Position numbers and translations under genes: made by a program. Shown in pieces: positions 33,303 to 34,403 of a stretch of DNA of 34,403 nucleotides; the first letter of the stretch is position 1, and every line of letters begins with the position of its first letter. The stretch lies in the NCBI GenBank assembly GCA_021808485.1, contig JAKBBN010000033.1, positions 1 through 34,403 of the forward strand. The letters run 5' to 3'. The notes under the pieces were generated by a model. It was not told the DNA's origin. It saw only the letters and a program-made list of their open reading frames with translations, and did no database searches. This stretch comes from Planctomycetota bacterium. Lineage in GTDB: Bacteria > Planctomycetota > Phycisphaerae > WQYP01.

Positions 33303-33695
33303 ATGCATGAATTATCCATAGCCCAGTCAATCCTGGATTTGCTCCAGCCGCAGCTTCCGCCGTTCGCGGTTCTTCAGTCGGTGAATCTGCGCATCGGTGA
33401 ATTGACCGGAGTGGATGCCGATTCCCTGGATTTTGCGTGGCGGGCCGTGCTTTCGGCCGCCGGAATGCCTTCAGCACAATTGAATATTCAGATCGTACCG
33501 TGGCACGTGCGGTGCGGTGCGTGTGGGCATCAGTGGCGGCCCAATCGTGCCGACACAACATCCCTGGTTTGCAAATGCGGGGCCGGACCCGTGCTTGCCA
33601 TTGCGGGCCGCGAACTGGAAGTGATCGATTGTCATGTGGAAATACCCGACAATCCCGATGCGGCAGGCGTGCCGGCCGCGGCAATGACAGAATGA
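33303..33695 (+). CDS. hypA: HypA, nickel-insertion accessory protein
   Basis: HypA (130 residues) delivers nickel with HypB to the large subunit. It begins with the invariant MHELSIAQSI (His2 is a nickel ligand) and has VNLRIGELTGVDADSLDFAWRAV and GRELEVIDCHVEIP. The zinc domain shows Cys71-x2-Cys74, but the second half reads LVCKCGAG, giving Cys90-x-Cys92 instead of the usual C-x2-C. A one-residue deletion may still allow zinc binding, or the site may be altered. The C-terminus carries a short extra tail (DNPDAAGVPAAAMTE). It is followed by hypB after 8 nt. Confidence 0.93.
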   Translation: MHELSIAQSILDLLQPQLPPFAVLQSVNLRIGELTGVDADSLDFAWRAVLSAAGMPSAQLNIQIVPWHVRCGACGHQWRPNRADTTSLVCKCGAGPVLAIAGRELEVIDCHVEIPDNPDAAGVPAAAMTE

Positions 33696-33703
33696 GGTGG
33701 TTT

Positions 33704-34396
33704 ATGAAAATCCCGGTGGTTGAAAATGTACTCAAACTCAATGACGAAATTGCCCGGCAGAATCGCCTGGCATTTGAAGCCGCGGGCGTTTACGTGGTGG
33801 ACCTTATCGGAGCGCCGGGCTGCGGAAAAACCGCGCTGCTGGAAGCGACACTCCAGAAACTCGGCGGCATCCTGGAAATCGGCGTGATTGCCGGCGACCC
33901 CGCCACCTCCCGCGACGCCGAACGCCTGGCCGGATACTGCGACAATATTGTTCAAATAAACACCGGCAACGGCTGTCACCTGGATGCCAATCAGGTGCGT
34001 CAGGCCATGGGACGGCTGGACATTGCGTCACTGGATCTGCTGTTTATTGAAAACGTCGGTAATCTCATCTGTCCGGTTGGTTTTGATCTTGGCCAGCATA
34101 GCAAAGTCGGGATGTTCAGCGTTTGCCAGGGTGCGGACAAGGCGGCAAAGCATCCGTACCTGCCGCTGGTCGCCGCCGCCATCCTGCTGAACAAAATTGA
34201 TCTGCTGGCTCATGTGCCTTTCGATCTGCAGCAGTTCCGTGCGGATTTAAAAAGAATAAATGCCGCCGCTCCACTGCTGGAAATTTCCGTAATCCAGAAT
34301 CAGATCGCGCCATGGCTTAACTGGCTTACCCACGCCTGCACAGGACGGGGTGAACATCGTGCGCCGGAATATCAGCCCGGTGTCGCTGAGTCATAA
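33704..34396 (+). CDS. hypB: HypB, nickel-chaperone GTPase
   Basis: HypB (230 residues) hydrolyses GTP to power nickel insertion. The G1 loop is GAPGCGKT (36-43), followed by GDPATSRDAERL (64-75), INTGNGCHLDANQV with Cys91-His92, FIENVGNLICP with Cys123, and NKIDLL. These Cys/His residues form the G-domain metal site at the dimer interface. The N-terminus starts directly with the GTPase fold (MKIPVVENVLKLNDEIARQNR). Neither the high-affinity CxxCGC site nor a histidine-rich stretch seen in other HypB proteins is present, so nickel storage is unlikely. GAGGTGG precedes ATG 33704; the longer frame from 33437 overlaps hypA and is rejected. Seven bases remain to the window end. Confidence 0.95.
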   Translation: MKIPVVENVLKLNDEIARQNRLAFEAAGVYVVDLIGAPGCGKTALLEATLQKLGGILEIGVIAGDPATSRDAERLAGYCDNIVQINTGNGCHLDANQVRQAMGRLDIASLDLLFIENVGNLICPVGFDLGQHSKVGMFSVCQGADKAAKHPYLPLVAAAILLNKIDLLAHVPFDLQQFRADLKRINAAAPLLEISVIQNQIAPWLNWLTHACTGRGEHRAPEYQPGVAES

Positions 34397-34403
34397 GCAT
34401 ACG

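Noticed and set aside
18088..34396. Electron-bifurcating HydABC-type hydrogenase
   Set aside because: The catalytic subunit is a [NiFe] HoxH, not an [FeFe] HydA, and HoxF lacks the extra C-terminal ferredoxin domain.
1..34403. CRISPR arrays, tRNA or rRNA genes
   Set aside because: No regularly spaced direct repeats and no cloverleaf or rRNA core sequences were seen.

Overview
The window looks like a chromosomal segment from a planctomycete, most likely a Phycisphaerae-type lineage. This is an inference from the GC-rich coding style, a secreted helical-repeat protein of a kind I associate with planctomycetes (3705-5282), a degraded beta-propeller sensor, and outer-membrane-like proteins. No rRNA, tRNA or CRISPR array is visible.

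Left part (1-12.3 kb), accessory and envelope genes: the start of a transposase-like gene runs off the left edge. Next to it lies a frameshifted and probably C-terminally truncated propeller gene on the minus strand, whose putative promoter contains a nine-base G tract. A gene-poor stretch follows. Then come a secreted hypothetical protein, a tiny PLDc_N membrane protein, the helical-repeat protein, a 42-residue candidate ORF, a polytopic GT-C-like membrane protein, a Fic AMP-transferase behind an AT-rich leader, a TIGR01777-type NAD-dependent epimerase, an exported beta-rich protein, and a DUF481 outer-membrane protein with a strong sigma70-like promoter. An isoprenylcysteine-methyltransferase-like membrane protein closes the region.

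Middle part (12.7-17.7 kb), a signalling operon: a FIST sensor protein, a PAS histidine kinase and a REC-PAS-GGDEF-EAL response regulator are tightly coupled (1-nt gap, then a 4-nt GTGA overlap). The FIST gene is preceded by a strong hairpin. The unit plausibly converts a small-molecule signal into a change in cyclic-di-GMP.

Right part (18.1-34.4 kb), a 14-gene hydrogen-fermentation operon in the order hypF-hypC-hypD-hypE-hoxE-hoxF-hoxU-hoxY-hoxH-hoxW-nifJ-(dihydroorotate-dehydrogenase-like)-hypA-hypB. It encodes an NAD-linked, Hox-type (group 3d-like) bidirectional [NiFe]-hydrogenase with its diaphorase module, the complete set of Ni-Fe(CN)2CO maturation factors, the HoxH-processing protease, and a full-length pyruvate:ferredoxin oxidoreductase. 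Five junctions are 4-nt ATGA overlaps. The gene content suggests coordinated disposal of electrons from pyruvate and NADH as H2. The least explained member is the flavoprotein-like barrel between nifJ and hypA, which lacks the catalytic loop of true dihydroorotate dehydrogenases.
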